Shown piece after piece: positions 60,417 to 64,000 of a DNA stretch of 64,000 nucleotides; position 1 is the first letter of the stretch; the number at the start of each line of letters is the position of its first letter. The DNA is taken from the NCBI GenBank assembly GCA_037576215.1, contig JBANDB010000019.1, forward strand, positions 69,501-133,500. The letters run 5' to 3'. The translations under genes were made by a program, and so were the position numbers. The stretch comes from Armillaria gallica. Lineage: Eukaryota > Basidiomycota > Agaricomycetes > Agaricales > Physalacriaceae. Under the pieces are notes generated by a model that worked only from the letters and a program-made list of their open reading frames with translations, was not told the origin of the DNA and made no database searches.

Positions 60417-61065
60417 TCAGTTGTAAGATGGAGGTAAGCCTAGATCCTCCCTCTCAGAAGTGAGAATGTACCACATGAGGAAACACTCCGTGATTGTGAA
60501 CATCACAGCAATGACAATGAAGCCAAGGCCACTCACCTCCTCATTCAATGTTGCCAGAGTGCTTGATTCTTTGTTCCTAATGCTGGATGTCATGGAGAGT
60601 GTGAACACATAGAAAGCAGGCGCACCTCAATGAGAACTTTATCCCATAGAAGACAATAACATAGAGAATAGCAGCAGTAGTAGCAGCAGTGGCAATGTTC
60701 TTTAAGAATGTAAACTCCAATCCTTTGGTGGCCTGGTCGAGCTCCAAGGAAGAAACAAAAGGGAGCACATCCTCCCAAAACTGGAGTGGGACTATAACCG
60801 CATGTCCTATGTGTCCATGAAGCCCTTTGGTGATGACACTTCTGCCCTGCATAAATTCATCAAAACGACAATTCAAATTGTACATGAAATACTGTGAAAG
60901 AAGTGTTACACCTACACACAGCATACAATGGCAGCAGCTTACCTGCAATGTGAACAGATACTTAGGAAGGGCGAGACACTTTCCTCCTTTGAGAATTATC
61001 AAAGGGAATCTTCACTCCGAGTCATTTTGGAAAGGGGGAGCCTCATCAGAAATAGTCATGGACAT
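60417..61065 (-). pseudogene. Small two-helix membrane protein, 3 exons, one TGA
   Basis: ATG 61065. Exon 1 is 61065-60943 (41 codons), intron 60892-60942 (51 bases, GTAAGC...TTCACAG), exon 2 60891-60626, intron 60577-60625 (49 bases, GTGCGC...GCATTAG), exon 3 60576-60417. The joins are exactly in phase and give a protein of about 182 residues. The middle and end have two hydrophobic helices: ATTAAILYVIVFYGIKF and GLGFIVIAVMFTITECFLMW. The latter is followed by a short charged tail ending LPPSYN. The first helix lies near residues 110-128, the second near 145-167. Family not recognised. The only defect is TGA at codon 18 (NDSE*RFPL), in a place where CGA Arg fits, so it is either a recent pseudogene or starts downstream; no good in-frame ATG exists before exon 2. 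Confidence 0.7.
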
Positions 61066-62095
61066 GATAGTGCAGGAAACTGAAAGGTGCAGATGACTGA
61101 GTGAGAGCAAGCATGAAATTTGGTCTTCAGTCTTTATAAGTGGATGAGTACAAAGGGAATGGCAAAGCCGTTTCAGCAGCTATAGGCAATTTCTAGCCCA
61201 ATCAATAACCATTACATGCACTTTGAGTCAATGGAATAGCCGCTCGTGATGTTGCTTCAAGTTCCATATGCATCCGAACTCGACCTGAATATTTAAATGT
61301 TACTACATCACTAGAATACTTCAAATGTTCACTCAATACCATGCCTTGCAAATACGCTATTTGAGGTCCATTGATGCTTTACCTGGTCAATACTGAATGC
61401 AGAGTCTTAGCCATCTATCTGCATTAGTCCACAACAGACCAAGAGTCTATTGCTCTTTTCATCTATAATATACATTACTTGATCCTTTAACACTTTAGTG
61501 CCCATACCTAGCAATAGATGTCGGTGAATGTAGTTCAAAGAATAGATGTGTAAAATTTTCCAATTTGGCCGTTTACCCTAGAATGTGAACAACAGAAAAA
61601 ATCGTGATGACGATGACTGAGGACAACTGATCATTGTTAAGTGGACAAAGAAAGCAAGTAGTGAACTGGAGGTATAGGAATTGCAAACCCACAAACTTGA
61701 TTCAGAAAGACTACATAATGTACAACTTCGAAAAGGCTGTTAGGAAGACTAGCAGAGACATTGAGAATGACAACCCATCGGACAGAATAAGTTATAGATG
61801 CTGAAGCTAGCTGTGGATTTGGGACCTGATACTATGTAGCAAGTAGGCCGAGAGAGAGCTACAAACATACCTGGCAGCTCAGATTATCTGGACTGCCTGG
61901 CATCTCAGGGCAATGAGGCCTCTCACATCAACATGGGTCCAAACACCGATGGATGGCTGCCATGGGGTTGAGACAAACATTAGTCCTAATAGTTTTTGGG
62001 TTGACTATTGCGTTATCACAAAGTGAAAAGTAGAAAGGCAATATGTGTTGCAGATGAAATACATTTTGAAATTAACGCACACTACTCAAAGAAAA
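61066..62095. other. No gene recognised
   Basis: Upstream region of the membrane protein gene; its promoter would be at the left side. No clear TATA box or other element was picked out. Short frames only. Confidence 0.4.
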
Positions 62096-63735
62096 CCAAA
62101 TCTGACAGTGGAGAGAGCGGGTAACACTGAGTGCCACAACTGTAGAAGAGTGACTCCCAGAAAACACAGTAGAATGCAAGTGGAGGAACCACTGGGTCTT
62201 CAACAGAAAATTGCCAAGACCCAAGGACATCCAGAAGACACCCTAAGAAATGGTCTGGGTCGAAGTGAGTCAACGGGTCAGCAGATGACAGTATGTAAAG
62301 ACAGCAAATTCATAAATTGAGGAAATGTGCCATGTTGAATCTACAGACTGTAGCAGACCTGATGCTGAGGACTCTGGGTCAGAAGATTGGCGAATGGTGC
62401 ATAATCTGAGTCTCTATTAACCTCGAATAGGCATATGACTGAAAAAGGATGTTATTATGCAAGTTTGGTGACCCTTGAATGATCACCGCAAATATCATGT
62501 TCAACCTTATCACCGATGGTCTCCGTGGGTGAAGTTCCAGAGTTGACACACTCAGAGTGATGCCCTGGGTCCTAGGAGACGATGGTGACAGCAAGAGGGA
62601 GAATACCACACATCAACATTGCTACTCTTCATGCAGTGGTATGTAATTTCATTTATGTAGGTGTTGATTCCTTGAACCTTAATGAAGTCTCAAACTCAGG
62701 CCATTTGTGTAATGGCACTAAGCTTACTATGTATACTATCTGCACTATTTCATGCCCTATTCCCTGGAAATGTCTAGGAGAGAACTCCTGGCGAGTTTGA
62801 CAAGACCCTAGAATGACATCAGCCTGTCCATCAGTGTGCAGTTTGGACCAAAGAAGTAGCTAAATGGCCTCACCTTACAATAAGAGTATAGATGTTTCAC
62901 TATCCCTCAAGAATTAACACATTTAGAATATAGCAACTCCATGCTTCTCACAAAATATCAAGGCTCCATCCTCCCAGACCCAGTTTATAACCACAGTAAT
63001 CCAAAGATGCACATTGTTTAGGGAAGGCACAGAAGTTGGTCCAGTTTGTCCAACATGCTTGCTGTTCCATCCACCTGCACTAGCCGAGCTGGCTGTGGGG
63101 ACAGGATGGTAGCAAACATGTAACAGTTCTGTCACAGTGTGAATGATGGATAGAAAGGTAGCCTGGAAGCTGAGTTTTAGAATTGAGATACACATCACAG
63201 TGTAAGCTGTTCAACTTGAATTAGACATCTGACAAAATACACATTTGGCAGCCCTGATATCGCCATAGATTGCATAGTATATGTATGTATCACAGATATG
63301 TTCAAACCTATTCCTGATGGTCCCCATCATGTGGAGAAACACATCTGGGCATTACAGCCTGCGGAGTCGATGAGCTATAGAGCCATAATACAACAGATAT
63401 ATTTTGATGGACCTGCGATGATATCTTGATATTAGGGATTAAAGTTGGGTGTTCGACATTGATGTATGCTGACAGATGACATGGTGAGGAGAGCGAGAAA
63501 TAGTTGTGGCACCAAGCTGGGACTAACACAGGACATGCCGAGTGTCCTGCTGGGAGATGGTGGGAGGAGGTAGAAAAAGTGGAGAGGCTGGAGAAGCGGC
63601 TGTTACCAGATCTTGATCAAGGGAGAAGTGATGGAAGAACCCAGGTGGTGACATCATTGTTATGACTCTCTATTCTGACGCTGCGGTTATGCGTCTCCCT
63701 TCACATCTATGTTTGACTCCCAGTGCATGCAGTAT
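62096..63735 (-). repeat. Dispersed repeat R1, copy D (longest)
   Basis: Minus-strand copy of the 45647-46712 unit with roughly 600 extra bases in the middle (about 62420-63050). It has the tail module (62096-62330), the central module (62330-62420) and the head (63050-63735). It lacks the internal CAGCTCAGTGCTG-bordered duplication. The 63700-63720 region TGTTTGACTCCCAGTG is the same B-box-like block seen in copies B and C. Confidence 0.65.
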
Positions 63736-63903
63736 ATATTTTTCTTCACCTTTCTTGCATAAATCATCATCCATTTGTCATCAATACATGTTATCTATCC
63801 TAATGCCAAACATACCACCACACCGATAACAGCCTGAACATAGTAGCACCTAAAAATGAAAACACCATCCACTGCACCATCTGACCCAGGCACGCCAATT
63901 CAC

Positions 63904-64000
63904 CGTCTCGAGCAGCCTGTATCGCTTGGGCTTGTCACAGCTCATTAGCTTGTTCCTTGGCTTGAGCAGCCTCCACCATCTCTTGTTCCTGCATAAGCTG
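63904..64000 (-). pseudogene. Coiled-coil exon, cut by window edge
   Basis: Minus-strand frame entering from beyond the window: QLMQEQEMVEAAQAKEQ, one TGA, then QAQAIQAARD, ending at a GTGAAT donor (63898-63903). The Ala/Gln/Glu-rich heptad-like composition indicates a coiled coil. The TGA lies between Leu and Gln where CGA Arg fits. Too short to name. Confidence 0.45.

Noticed and set aside
1..64000. CRISPR arrays, prokaryotic operons, prophage
   Set aside because: No regularly spaced repeats or ribosome-binding sites; spliceosomal introns and retroelements show this is nuclear eukaryotic DNA.

Overview
The window looks like repeat-choked DNA from an Agaricomycete (mushroom-forming basidiomycete) with a transposon-inflated genome. 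The evidence is: short introns (about 48-95 bases) with GTATGT/GTGAGT-type donors, a chromodomain Ty3/gypsy element, a Helitron with a Rep-PIF1 protein, coiled-coil plus F-box/leucine-rich genes of the kind expanded in mushrooms, a MYND-finger gene, and a multi-exon gene of an unnamed family I associate with Agaricomycetes. I do not name a species. No rRNA, tRNA, CRISPR or prokaryotic features were seen.

Layout. 1-9.3 kb: no gene I can defend; an old segmental duplication (2.2-3.1 and 4.2-4.8 kb). 9.36-10.11 kb: one hAT-like miniature transposon inside another, both with perfect 8-bp target duplications. 13.0-17.9 kb: decayed autonomous Helitron (HUH/Y2 Rep plus PIF1 helicase). 22.5-31.5 kb: three decayed F-box/LRR-like genes. 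32.7-40.7 kb: complete but dead chromovirus-type Ty3/gypsy element on the minus strand, carrying on the plus strand an extra spliced gene with a Zn2Cys6-like cysteine pattern. 42.2-44.3 kb: unknown proline-rich/structural-looking ORF followed by a 468-base repeat. 46.9-48.7 kb: LTR retrotransposon coding only for Gag, with Copia-type primer site and polypurine tract. 49.9-51.3 kb: MYND-finger gene, the least damaged coding region. 51.7-63.7 kb: several copies of a dispersed non-coding repeat interleaved with remnants of host-like genes, including a 15-exon gene (54.5-59.0 kb) with a run of mini-exons and phase-0 introns, and a 3-exon two-helix membrane protein gene (60.4-61.1 kb).

The unifying signal is CpG decay. 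In element after element the reading frame is interrupted by TGA where CGA (Arg) fits, and LTR pairs differ by CA on one copy against TG on the other, as expected if each lost the same ancestral CpG on opposite strands. This points to cytosine-methylation-driven deamination (or CpG-directed RIP-like mutation) that has hit transposons and neighbouring multi-copy genes alike. Many genes therefore keep frames and splice sites but carry several TGA codons; they are listed as pseudogenes with the caveat that all calls are by reading, without database or RNA support.
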